A stretch of DNA of 64,000 nucleotides, from assembly GCA_943908365.1 (NCBI GenBank), contig CALTTH010000019.1, positions 1-64,000 of the forward strand, read 5' to 3'. Made by a program: the position numbers and the translations under genes. The DNA comes from an uncultured Hyphomicrobiales bacterium. GTDB lineage: Bacteria; Pseudomonadota; Alphaproteobacteria; Rhizobiales; Rhizobiaceae. Numbering within the stretch: the stretch's first letter is position 1; each line of letters opens with the position of its first letter. Below are positions 16,630 to 24,483 of this stretch, in pieces. The notes below the pieces were generated by a model that had not been told where the DNA came from, ran no database searches, and worked only from the letters and a program-made list of their open reading frames with translations.

Positions 16630-17811
16630 ATGACGGATAGCAGGGGAAGCGGGTGGATCAGGCCTGACGACGATGAGTCGCAAAAGGCTACATTCCCAGA
16701 ATTATTCTTCGATCTTGTTTTCGTTTTCGCGCTGATCCAGCTTTCCTATACTTTGACGGAAGATTTTGGCGCCACAGCACTCTACGAAGCCGCCATCCTC
16801 ATTCTCGCGCTGTGGTGGTTGTGGGTGCACATCACATGGCTCACCAATCTTCTGAACACCGATAAAGGGCCTGTCAGGATGTTCCTGTTTGGCCTCATGT
16901 TTGCCGGGGTGTTGCTCGCCATCGCCTTGCCCAAGGCGTTCGAGAGCCAGGGGATCATCTTTGCATCGATCTACACGGTGATGCAGCTCTCCCGCTCGCT
17001 CTTCGGTCTTTATGTCTTCCAAGGTGTCGACCATGGCAACTCCAAGACGTTTGGCAGGATCACCGTCTGGCTGGTGGTTTCCAGCTTTTTCTGGATTGCC
17101 GGCGGGCTGACCGATAGCTTGACCTATCGCTTGATCCTGTGGACGGTCGCCATCGCCATCGAATATATCGGGCCGCTCGTGCGGTACTATGTTCCTGGCA
17201 TACATGCCCATGACGACGAGCAGATTCTTCTTTCGGGCGAGCACCTTGCGGAGAGATGCGCGCTGTTCGTCATTATCTGTCTTGGTGAGACGATCCTCAC
17301 GACAGGCAAGACGGCGACGGAATATATGAATTCCGGCCTGACTTTCGTGGTGTTCTGTGCGGCCTTCCTCAGCACCGTCATCATGTGGTGGATATATTTT
17401 CACCATGGGCAGGAGCAAGTCTCGGAAAAAGCCGAGGAGACGGACGAGCCGGGAAAAATCGGACAGAACCTCTTCAACTACGGCCATCTGCCCATTGTCG
17501 CAGGTATCATCCTGACGGCTGTCGGAGAGGACTTCAGTCTTTCAAACAGCCATGATCCCGCGACGCTGAGAGAGTCGCTTGCGATCATGGGCGGGCCGAT
17601 CCTGTTTTTGCTCGGCAATATCGGCGTTAAGGTTGCGGCATCTCATATGAGGCCTGTGTCGCACGTCGTCGGCGTTGGGGTGCTGGTGGCACTCCTCCTC
17701 GTCCCGGATGTGCCGCTCTATGGTCTGCAGATTGCCAGTGCAGCCGTCCTGCTGCTCGTTGCGATCTGGGAGTATGTGGCGCTCCGTAAAAATGCCGAGG
17801 CGATAGGGTAG
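16630..17811 (+). CDS. Low-temperature-requirement A (LtrA)-like membrane protein
   Basis: About 393 residues. The LtrA signature is near the N-terminus (ATFPELFFDLVFVFALIQLSYTL), followed by many membrane helices (about ten), for example AILILALWWLWVHITWLTNLL, MFLFGLMFAGVLLAIALP and ILFLLGNIGVKVAAS. A conserved HLAERCALFVIICLGETIL occurs near residue 220. The molecular function of the family is unsettled; the name comes from a cold-growth phenotype in Listeria. A TTG start four codons upstream (16618) is possible, but the ATG at 16630 follows GGGGAAA. A terminator follows at 17839. Confidence 0.9.
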   Translation: MTDSRGSGWIRPDDDESQKATFPELFFDLVFVFALIQLSYTLTEDFGATALYEAAILILALWWLWVHITWLTNLLNTDKGPVRMFLFGLMFAGVLLAIALPKAFESQGIIFASIYTVMQLSRSLFGLYVFQGVDHGNSKTFGRITVWLVVSSFFWIAGGLTDSLTYRLILWTVAIAIEYIGPLVRYYVPGIHAHDDEQILLSGEHLAERCALFVIICLGETILTTGKTATEYMNSGLTFVVFCAAFLSTVIMWWIYFHHGQEQVSEKAEETDEPGKIGQNLFNYGHLPIVAGIILTAVGEDFSLSNSHDPATLRESLAIMGGPILFLLGNIGVKVAASHMRPVSHVVGVGVLVALLLVPDVPLYGLQIASAAVLLLVAIWEYVALRKNAEAIG

Positions 17812-17838
17812 GTCGGAGTACGACGCCAACAACCGGTC

Positions 17839-17867
17839 GTGGCTCAAAGCCTCTGAGCCACCTTTTC
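17839..17867 (+). terminator. Rho-independent terminator after LtrA-like gene
   Basis: GTGGCTCA (17839-17846) pairs with TGAGCCAC (17854-17861), loop AAGCCTC, followed by CTTTTCTC. Confidence 0.7.
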
Positions 17868-17957
17868 TCAACAAGTTACGACTTTCCGGAGAGCGTTGGC
17901 AGCGCCCATCCTGCTGCCAATCGCCCAGCTATGAAGGACGGTTCTAAATAGCGCCTG

Positions 17958-19088
17958 TCATAGCCTTACGGCATCGAAGCTGCTGAAATCGCCCGTGTCG
18001 ATGAAAGCCTCTACCATGGCCTTATAGGGACCTATATCGATCCTGTTATGAGCGAGCCACTCCTGATTGTAGTACGTTGCGGCGTATCGGTCACCGCTGT
18101 CGCATATCAGCGATACGAGCGAACCCTCCCGTCCTTCCTTCATCATCGCGGCCGCAATCCAGCACACACCGAAGAAATTGGTGCCGGTGGAGCCGCCGAC
18201 GCGCCGGAAGAGGCGCTCTGAGAGAACATGCATGGCAGCGATCGATGCTGCGTCCGGGATTTTGATCATGTGATCGATGACGCCGGGAATGAAGGAGGGC
18301 TCGACGCGCGGGCGGCCCACGCCCTCGATGCGCGACGGTGTCGAGCAGGTGACGTTGCGGTCTCCCGACATATAGGATTGGTAAAAGGCCGAGTGCTCCA
18401 CGTCCACCACACATAGCCGTGTCGGAAGATTGCGATAGCGGATGTAGCGTCCGATCGTGGCGGAGGTGCCCCCGGTGCCGGCATTCATCACCACCCATGA
18501 TGGCTCAGGATGCTCTTCGCTCTGCATCTGGTCGAAGATGGATTCGGCGATATTGTTGTTGCCACGCCAATCCGTTGCACGTTCGGCATAGGTGAACTGG
18601 TCGAGATAATGGCCCTGCGCTTCCGCAGCCAGCTTCTCCGCAACGGTATAGACCTCGGCAGGACTGTCGACGAAATGACAGCGACCGCCGAAGCGCTCGA
18701 TGGCCTCCACCTTCTGGCGGCTGGTGGAGTGTGGCATGACGGCGATAAACGGCAGGTCGAGCAGATGCGCGAAATAGGCCTCGCTGACCGCGGTGGAGCC
18801 GGACGAGGCTTCTACCAGCGTCGTTCCCTGGCGGATCTTTCCGTTGCAGATGCCATAGAGGAACAGTGAGCGGGCGAGGCGATGCTTGAGGCTGCCGGTC
18901 GGGTGCGTCGACTCGTCTTTCAAGTAAATCGATATGCCGCGCAGGCCGTTGAAAACGGGTTTGACGAGATGGGTATCTGCCGAGCGGCGTCCGTCACCTT
19001 GCAGAATGCCGATGGCACGACGCGCCCATTCGCGGTCTTCGCATGCCGGCAGCGGGGTGATGGGAGGTGTTGAAAGACACTCATGCAT
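17958..19088 (-). CDS. PLP-dependent cysteine synthase-family enzyme (Cds1-like)
   Basis: 376 residues of the fold-type II PLP family. The Schiff-base lysine is in YLKDESTHPTGSLKHRLARSLF (near residue 69), the phosphate loop is NAGTGGTSATIGRY, and SSGSTAVSEAYFAHLL is the substrate-side loop. The combination RSADTHL...YLKDESTHPTGSLKHRLARSLF is typical of the Cds1 type, described as an L-cysteine desulfhydrase, rather than the CysK/CysM synthases. It lies downstream of the iron-complex ABC operon on the same strand, 255 bp away, and a 29-codon ORF with a good ribosome site overlaps its start. The exact reaction is inferred. Confidence 0.85.
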   Translation of the reverse strand: MHECLSTPPITPLPACEDREWARRAIGILQGDGRRSADTHLVKPVFNGLRGISIYLKDESTHPTGSLKHRLARSLFLYGICNGKIRQGTTLVEASSGSTAVSEAYFAHLLDLPFIAVMPHSTSRQKVEAIERFGGRCHFVDSPAEVYTVAEKLAAEAQGHYLDQFTYAERATDWRGNNNIAESIFDQMQSEEHPEPSWVVMNAGTGGTSATIGRYIRYRNLPTRLCVVDVEHSAFYQSYMSGDRNVTCSTPSRIEGVGRPRVEPSFIPGVIDHMIKIPDAASIAAMHVLSERLFRRVGGSTGTNFFGVCWIAAAMMKEGREGSLVSLICDSGDRYAATYYNQEWLAHNRIDIGPYKAMVEAFIDTGDFSSFDAVRL

Positions 19089-19170
19089 GGCAGTTGAGCT
19101 CCATCTGGCCCGACCGGCTCGCCGTGCGCGATGATTCGTTCAAATATTTTATCGAAGTGACAGTTTCCAT
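19081..19170 (-). CDS. Possible 29-residue leader peptide
   Basis: ATG at 19170 preceded by GGGAG nine bases upstream; it begins METVTSIKYLNESS and its TGA overlaps the first codons of the Cds1-like gene (CATGCATGAG). Such an overlap would couple its translation to the enzyme. A single Cys codon lies two codons before the last residue. It could equally be chance: there is no homology evidence. Confidence 0.3.
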   Translation of the reverse strand: METVTSIKYLNESSRTASRSGQMELNCHA

Positions 19171-19343
19171 AAAAATATGCTCCCATGAATAGATATGGAA
19201 GAAGAATGTTCCATGGAATCGTCCTATCTTAGAACGATGGTTTTGCAAAGTGGGTGGAGGCCAGCAGCGCGCACCGCAACGCCAAAATTTAGCACCGCAT
19301 AATCGGATTGGCTCTTCGAGAGCCGTGTTCGATGGCGATCGTG

Positions 19344-20096
19344 TCAGGCCGTGCCGTCCACCAGAACGAACGGCTGTCCCCTTGAGCATGTTTCGATGCG
19401 CGCACCCACCCGATAGATATCGCGCAGCATGGCAGGCGTGATGACATCTTCGGTCGCGCCGCTTACCACCATCTGACCGCCGGCAATCACGAGGGTATTT
19501 TCGCAGTAGCGCAGCGCATGGTTCAGATCGTGAAGCGCAATCAACACGATCATGCCTTCGCGACGGGCGAGGCTTGAGATGAAGTCCAGCACTTCCACTT
19601 GCCGATGAAGATCTAGCGCTGAGGTCGGTTCGTCCATCAACAGCACTTCCGGCTTGCGGACCAGTGCCTGGGCAAGTGACACGAGCTGACGCTGGCCACC
19701 GGACAGTTCGCCAAGTCCGCGGAAGGACAGGTTGTCGATGTTGAGCGCCTTCAGGATCGCGTCGATCTCGGCAAGTTCGTCGTCGCGAACTTTCCAGCCG
19801 CTTCCCTGCTTGGCAGAAAGCAGGATGGATTCGTAAACCGTGAGCACCGCATTGGCACCGGTGTCCTGGGGCATATAGCAGATGGTCTTCGGCCCTTGCT
19901 CCGTTTGCAATAGCGTCACCACGCCTGGCCCGGAAATCAGGCTGGCAATGCGCTTGAAGAGCGTGGATTTTCCGGCTGCGTTCGGGCCGATGACAGCCGT
20001 GACGCTCCCTGCGCGGAGCATATCCATAGTGACATTGGAAAGAACGGTCGTGCGTCCGTATTTCGCGCCGACATCCTGTAGAGCTAAGGCTACCAT
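19344..20096 (-). CDS. Iron-complex ABC transporter ATP-binding protein (FecE/FhuC type)
   Basis: 250 residues. Walker A is GPNAAGKSTLFK, the Q-loop region is YMPQDTG, the signature is LSGGQRQLVSLAQALV, Walker B is EVLLMDEPTSALDLH and the switch His is in IALHDLNHALRY. It energises uptake of a ferric siderophore or other metal chelate through the FecCD permease whose gene overlaps it by seven bases. It is fourth in the operon SBP-SBP-permease-ATPase. Confidence 0.94.
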   Translation of the reverse strand: MVALALQDVGAKYGRTTVLSNVTMDMLRAGSVTAVIGPNAAGKSTLFKRIASLISGPGVVTLLQTEQGPKTICYMPQDTGANAVLTVYESILLSAKQGSGWKVRDDELAEIDAILKALNIDNLSFRGLGELSGGQRQLVSLAQALVRKPEVLLMDEPTSALDLHRQVEVLDFISSLARREGMIVLIALHDLNHALRYCENTLVIAGGQMVVSGATEDVITPAMLRDIYRVGARIETCSRGQPFVLVDGTA

Positions 20097-21157
20097 GCGC
20101 GTCTCCTGTTGGAAAAGATCAGGATGAAGAAGAAGGGCACACCAACGAGAGCCGTGATCACTCCGATTGGGAGAACGGCGCCTGGGATCAGCATCTTGCT
20201 GACGACGGAGGTGACAGAGAGAAGAAGTGCGCCGCAGATGACTGAGCCGGGCAGGAAGAAACGCTGGTCCTCGCCCACCACCATGCGGGCAATATGCGGG
20301 CCGACGAGACCAACGAAGCCGATCGTGCCGACGAAAGACACCGGAATGGCGGCCAGCAGGCTGACGGTCAGCATGGTCTGGAGGCGCAGGCGACGGACGT
20401 TGACGCCCATGCTGGCAGCCTTGTCATCGCCAAGGCGGAGCGCCGTCAAAGCCCAGGCGTTCTTCATGAAAAGCGGCACGGTCAGCACGAGAATGGCCGC
20501 TGTGACATAGACCTTAGCCCATGTCGCCTTGGTGAGGCTACCCATCGTCCAGAAGACGACCGCTGCCAGAGCCTGTTCGGAGGCAAGATATTCCAGAAGC
20601 GAAAGGGCCGCATTGAAGGTGAAAACCAGTGCGATGCCGAGAAGCACGATGGTCTCGACGCTGACGCCGCGCATGGTTGACGCAAAGTGGATGAAAAGGG
20701 CTGCCAGCATCGCCATCAGGAAGGCGTTGATCGGTACCATGTACTCCACCGCGCCTGGGAAGATCGCAATGCCGCCGACAAGCGCCAAAGCAGCACCAAA
20801 ACTTGCCGCTGCCGAGATGCCAAGCGTGAAGGGGCTGGCAAGAGGGTTCGAGAGGATGGTCTGCATCTGCGCGCCCGCGACAGAAAGCGAGGCGCCGACG
20901 GTGACCGCCATCAAGGCGATCGGCATGCGAATGTCCCAGATCACCACGCGAAGCTGGTTGGCAACCGCTGCCGGATCGAAGATGGCGCTTACCACGTCCG
21001 AAAGCGTGTAACGCGCCGGCCCTAGCGCCATGTCGGTCGCAATGCTGAGGCACAAAGCCAGAAGAAGACCGACAAGGATCAATATGCGGCGGCCGGCAAG
21101 GGCGCGATATCGATGCCCTCCGGTCGTCTCCACGGGCGTTTGCGTGACGGAAGCCAT
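20090..21157 (-). CDS. FecCD-family iron-complex permease
   Basis: 355 residues with about ten membrane helices. Family motifs: LGPARYTLSDVV near the N-terminus, RMPIALMAVTVGASLSVAGAQMQTILSNPLASPFTLGISAAASFGAALAL, and the coupling region SFVGTIGFVGLVGPHIARMVVGEDQRFFLPGS. A single permease gene means a homodimeric channel, as in BtuC. It starts one base after the upstream binding-protein gene ends and overlaps the ATPase gene. Confidence 0.94.
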   Translation of the reverse strand: MASVTQTPVETTGGHRYRALAGRRILILVGLLLALCLSIATDMALGPARYTLSDVVSAIFDPAAVANQLRVVIWDIRMPIALMAVTVGASLSVAGAQMQTILSNPLASPFTLGISAAASFGAALALVGGIAIFPGAVEYMVPINAFLMAMLAALFIHFASTMRGVSVETIVLLGIALVFTFNAALSLLEYLASEQALAAVVFWTMGSLTKATWAKVYVTAAILVLTVPLFMKNAWALTALRLGDDKAASMGVNVRRLRLQTMLTVSLLAAIPVSFVGTIGFVGLVGPHIARMVVGEDQRFFLPGSVICGALLLSVTSVVSKMLIPGAVLPIGVITALVGVPFFFILIFSNRRRAW

Positions 21158-21158
21158 T

Positions 21159-22295
21159 TCAGTTCACGCCTTTTTCGAGGGAAACGAAGTAGCCGGGCTT
21201 ATAGCTGACGGGTAAGAATTGCCTGTGGAAGTCCGCGAAATTCTTCTCCGGATCGAGATCGGCAAAGAGATCGGGATGAAACCACTTGGCAAATTGCTGG
21301 ATGGGGAAGAACTCGTACGGGGCGCCATAGAACTGGTGCCAGACGGCGTGGACGTTGCCTTGCTTGACTGCCGTCAGTTCAGGAAACGGCGTGCGGGTCA
21401 TCAGCTTGGCGAGACGCTCCCGCGCGAGCTTCATATCGGCGCCGCGGCCAACAGGCACGAACTGGTTGATATCGGATTCCGCCGCCCAGTTGGAGCCCGT
21501 AACGATGATGTGGACTGGATCGGAGACGACGAGTTGCTCCGGGTTCAGATCGCCGAAGGTGGTCTTGATCACGTCAGACGCAATGTTGTGGCCACCGGCC
21601 TTCTCAACCATCGCGCCGAAATTGACCGGGCCAAAGGTACGGCAGCAGGTATTTTCACCGGAGATACCCGGCGCGCGCTCTATGAAGACGCCAGGGCGTT
21701 TCAGATCCTTCACGGTCGCCAGCTTATCGGTCACCAGAGCGATCTGCTGGCGGCGATAGGCCATGAATTCGTCTGCGCGCTGCTCGGCACCGAAAATTTG
21801 TCCAAGGGCGCGGATCGAACGTTCGGTGTTCTTGTCCGGGTCGAGGCGGAAATCGAGATAGACAACCTTGATACCGGCAGCGGCGGCCTTCTCTTCAAAG
21901 CCGCTTTCCTTCGCGCTTTGCTCGGCCTCCAGGTTTAGCGTGATCACATCCGGGGACAAAGCAATGGCGGCCTCCAGACTGAACTCGCCTTGCGGCAGAT
22001 AGCCGAAGCGGGGCAGATCCTTGATCTGTGGAAAACGCTCGACATAGGCCGTGTAGCTGTCCGGGTCCTTCTTGATGAGGTCGTCCCGCCAGCCGACAAT
22101 CGTATCAAACGTTTTGTCGCCTTTGAGGGCCGCGACGACGTGAACCTGCCGGGCTTCGCCGAGGATCACCCGCTTTGCAGGCAGATCCATCTCGACGGTA
22201 CGACCGGCCGCATCGACGATCTGCGCCGACAAGGCCGGAGAGGAGATTGTCGCAAAGAGTATGGTTGCGATGGTGCCAAGCGTTTTGAAAATCAT
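21159..22295 (-). CDS. Iron-complex ABC transporter substrate-binding protein (copy 2)
   Basis: 378 residues from the ATG at 22295 (GAGGG eight bases before it; the upstream in-frame ATG at 22322 has no ribosome site). Signal peptide MIFKTLGTIATILFATISSPALSAQ. It is a class III (TroA/FecB-like) binding fold: RVILGEARQVHVVAAL, TIVGWRDDL, SPDVITLNLEA, GEQAD and the paired Cys segment NTCCRTFGPVNFGAMVEKAGG. It is clearly paralogous to the protein encoded immediately upstream; both end in FADLDPEKNF..FLPVSYKPGYFVSL-type sequence. The ligand is presumably a ferric chelate. Confidence 0.92.
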   Translation of the reverse strand: MIFKTLGTIATILFATISSPALSAQIVDAAGRTVEMDLPAKRVILGEARQVHVVAALKGDKTFDTIVGWRDDLIKKDPDSYTAYVERFPQIKDLPRFGYLPQGEFSLEAAIALSPDVITLNLEAEQSAKESGFEEKAAAAGIKVVYLDFRLDPDKNTERSIRALGQIFGAEQRADEFMAYRRQQIALVTDKLATVKDLKRPGVFIERAPGISGENTCCRTFGPVNFGAMVEKAGGHNIASDVIKTTFGDLNPEQLVVSDPVHIIVTGSNWAAESDINQFVPVGRGADMKLARERLAKLMTRTPFPELTAVKQGNVHAVWHQFYGAPYEFFPIQQFAKWFHPDLFADLDPEKNFADFHRQFLPVSYKPGYFVSLEKGVN

Positions 22296-22323
22296 GGGAT
22301 GACCCTCTTTTAAAAACAGCATG

Positions 22324-22348
22324 GCGAGGCGGAGAGAGGCCGCCTCGC
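22324..22348 (-). terminator. Intercistronic hairpin between the two binding-protein genes
   Basis: GCGAGGCGG (22324-22332) pairs perfectly with CCGCCTCGC (22340-22348). On the transcribed strand it is followed by CATGCTGTTTTT. It may be a partial terminator or a 3' stabiliser that raises expression of the first binding protein over the rest of the operon. Confidence 0.55.
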
Positions 22349-22391
22349 TTCGTTCGTTTCTGGCCTGGTTCGGGCCATTGTCTTCTCTGTT

Positions 22392-23525
22392 TTACGTGTC
22401 GTTTTTCAGAGACACGAAGTAGCCGGGCTTGTATTCGAGCGGCAGGAAACGCTCATGCAGTTCCTTGAAGGTCGCCTCAGGATCGAGATCCTTGAAGAGA
22501 TCGGGATGCAGCCACTTGGCAATCTCCTGGATGGCAACGAATTGATAGGGGTTGTTGTAGAACTGGTGCCAAATGGCGTGAACATTGCCGTTCTCGACCG
22601 CCTTGACGCCGGTAAAGCCCGGGCGCTTTGTCAGCGCTTCCAGCTTACGGCGTGCTTCCTTCATATCCGCACCGTAACCGACGCCGACCCAATTTCCGCC
22701 AGGCACATAAGCGTCCCACTTGCCGCCGGTGATGATGATCTGGTCTGGATTGGATGCAATGATCTGCTCGGGATTGACCGTGCCGAAGGTGCCCGGAATG
22801 ATGTCCTTGGCCATGTTGATGCCACCGGCGATCTCGACCATCTTGCCGAAATTCTCATTGCCGAAAGACATGCAGCAATCGTCCGAATATCCGCCGGCGC
22901 GCTCGACAAAGACCACGGGCTTCTTTGGGTTCTCTTTTTCAAGAACGTCGGTCACGCGCTTGATGCTGTCGGAGCGGAACTTGATGAAGTCTTCCGCAAC
23001 CTCTTCCTTGCCCATCAGCTTGCCCATGAGGCGCATGCTCGGCTCGGTGTTCTCCATCGGCTTCTCACGAAAGTCGACATAGACGAGAGGAATGCCGACC
23101 TTGCCGAGCTTCTCGATATAGCCGGCTTCCTCCGTTGCCGTCTTGGCATCGATGTTCATCAGGATGACGTCGGGCTTTAGCGCAACCGCCTGCTCGATAT
23201 CGAAGGTGCCGTCCTTCATGCCGCCGAACTTTGGCAGCTTGGCGATATCCGGATACTTCGCCAGATAGGCCTCATAGGTTTCCGGATCGGCCTTCGGCAG
23301 ATCGTCGCGCCAACCGACGACGTGTTCGAAGGGGTTGTTCTTGTCCAAAGCGGCGAGAAAATAGATTTGGCGGCCTTCGCCGAGAATGACGTGCTTGACC
23401 GGCACATTGACCTCGACATCGCGTCCGGTGACGTCTTTGACCGTCACTTTTTCAGCAAAAGCCGGCCATACGGTCGAAACCAGAAGGCCCATTGCAAGAA
23501 CTGCGGATCTGCCTGTAATGCGCAT
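22392..23525 (-). CDS. Iron-complex ABC transporter substrate-binding protein (copy 1)
   Basis: 377 residues, first gene of the operon. Signal peptide MRITGRSAVLAMGLLVSTVWPAFA. The fold matches copy 2 along its length: HVILGEGRQIYFLAAL, HVVGWRDDLPKADPETYEAYL, KPDVILMNIDAKT, DDCCMSFGNENFGKMVEIAGG, GTVNPEQIIASNPDQIIITGG, HAIWHQFYNNPYQF and LDPEATFKELHERFLPLEYKPGYFVSL. Two binding proteins sharing one permease suggest a widened ligand range. Upstream lie an IRO box and an Irr-like motif, so it should be induced by iron starvation. Confidence 0.92.
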   Translation of the reverse strand: MRITGRSAVLAMGLLVSTVWPAFAEKVTVKDVTGRDVEVNVPVKHVILGEGRQIYFLAALDKNNPFEHVVGWRDDLPKADPETYEAYLAKYPDIAKLPKFGGMKDGTFDIEQAVALKPDVILMNIDAKTATEEAGYIEKLGKVGIPLVYVDFREKPMENTEPSMRLMGKLMGKEEVAEDFIKFRSDSIKRVTDVLEKENPKKPVVFVERAGGYSDDCCMSFGNENFGKMVEIAGGINMAKDIIPGTFGTVNPEQIIASNPDQIIITGGKWDAYVPGGNWVGVGYGADMKEARRKLEALTKRPGFTGVKAVENGNVHAIWHQFYNNPYQFVAIQEIAKWLHPDLFKDLDPEATFKELHERFLPLEYKPGYFVSLKNDT

Positions 23526-23568
23526 TGAAATAGCTCTCCAATAAAACTTTTGGCGCTTTAAGATTTTA

Positions 23569-23583
23569 TGATTGCGCTCGTCA
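23569..23583. promoter_or_regulatory. Iron-responsive operator (RirA-type IRO box)
   Basis: TGA-TTGCGCTCG-TCA, an exact TGA-N9-TCA, 44 bp upstream of the binding-protein start and 52 bp upstream of the divergent methyltransferase. It could control both. Confidence 0.6.
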
Positions 23584-23593
23584 AGTTTTATCT

Positions 23594-23610
23594 TTTAGAG
23601 CAATTCTCAA
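23594..23610. promoter_or_regulatory. Irr-box (ICE)-like dyad
   Basis: TTTAGAG-CAA-TTCTCAA is close to the 17-bp iron control element TTTAGAA-N3-TTCTAAA bound by Irr; five of the seven symmetric positions pair. It lies 25 bp before the methyltransferase start. Confidence 0.45.
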
Positions 23611-23634
23611 CTGCAATTGTGAAGGTCGGCCAGC

Positions 23635-24444
23635 ATGGACAGCGCAAATGATTACGGAAGCAACTTTGGTCTGAAGGACGAGATCAAGGCTTATTGGTCC
23701 GCTCGCGCTGCGACCTTCGATCTTTCACCCGGACATGAAATCTTTTCCGAGGATGAACGCGCCGCCTGGCATCGCCTTGTGCTGAAGCATCTGGGGGCGA
23801 GTGAGGGGAGGCTGGCGCTCGATCTCGCAAGCGGCACGGGCGTCGTTTCCCATCTTATGGACGATCTCGGCTTCCGCGTGACTGGCCTCGACTGGGCAGA
23901 GCCGATGCTGGAGCGGGCAAAGGCCAAGGCGAAGAGCCGAAACCGACAGATTGCCTTTCGTATGGGCGATGCGGAAAACACCATGGAGCCGGACGCAAGC
24001 TATGATGTGGTGATCAACCGCCATCTGGTCTGGACGCTGGTCGATCCAAAGACTGCGTTCCGCGAGTGGCTGCGTGTCCTGAAGCCCGGCGGAAAGGTGC
24101 TGATCGTCGATGGCGATTTCGTCAATGTCAGTCGCACCGAGAAGCTTTTGAAAGATCTGGCGAACTGGCTGCAGAAGCGCGGGTTTCTCAAAGCTGAAGC
24201 GGTGCACATGCCGCCGGATATGGCTGGCACGCATAACAGCATTCTATCCCGCGTCTATTTTTGCAACGGCGCGCGCGCCGAGGCGGTAGCCGCATTGCTG
24301 CGTGATGCTGGTTTCGAAGAGGTGACGATCGATACCGATCTTCGCGACGTTCACAAGAGCCAGGCGAAGAACTGGAATTTTCTGAAGGCTGCGGCACGCG
24401 GCATCCAGCACCGCTATGCGATCTGTGCCCAAAAGCCGGGATAA
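23635..24444 (+). CDS. Class I SAM-dependent methyltransferase
   Basis: 269 residues. Motif I is LALDLASGTGVVSHLMDDLG, followed by VTGLDWAEPMLERAKAKA, the motif II-like FRMGDAENTMEPDASYDVVINRHLVWTLVDP and motif III LRVLKPGGKVLIVDGDFV. The substrate is not evident. It is divergent from the iron-complex importer and shares the intergenic region with its iron boxes, so it may modify the imported chelate or a siderophore precursor; this is inferred from position only. A terminator follows within a few bases. Confidence 0.88.
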   Translation: MDSANDYGSNFGLKDEIKAYWSARAATFDLSPGHEIFSEDERAAWHRLVLKHLGASEGRLALDLASGTGVVSHLMDDLGFRVTGLDWAEPMLERAKAKAKSRNRQIAFRMGDAENTMEPDASYDVVINRHLVWTLVDPKTAFREWLRVLKPGGKVLIVDGDFVNVSRTEKLLKDLANWLQKRGFLKAEAVHMPPDMAGTHNSILSRVYFCNGARAEAVAALLRDAGFEEVTIDTDLRDVHKSQAKNWNFLKAAARGIQHRYAICAQKPG

Positions 24445-24470
24445 AAAAACCCCGGATCGCTCCGGGGTTT
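24443..24470. terminator. Strong bidirectional terminator
   Basis: AAACCCCGGA (24447-24456) and TCCGGGGTTT (24461-24470) with loop TCGC. An A7 run (24443-24449) becomes a T7 tail on the minus strand, so it is mainly the dpp operon terminator (stop 24484), and also ends the methyltransferase message. Confidence 0.88.
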
Positions 24471-24483
24471 AAGCATCGCCCGA

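Noticed and set aside
17896..17920. TTGGCAG/CTGCCAA hairpin before the Cds1-like stop
   Set aside because: Seven-base stem with a long loop and no T-run; the stem at 17839 is the better terminator.
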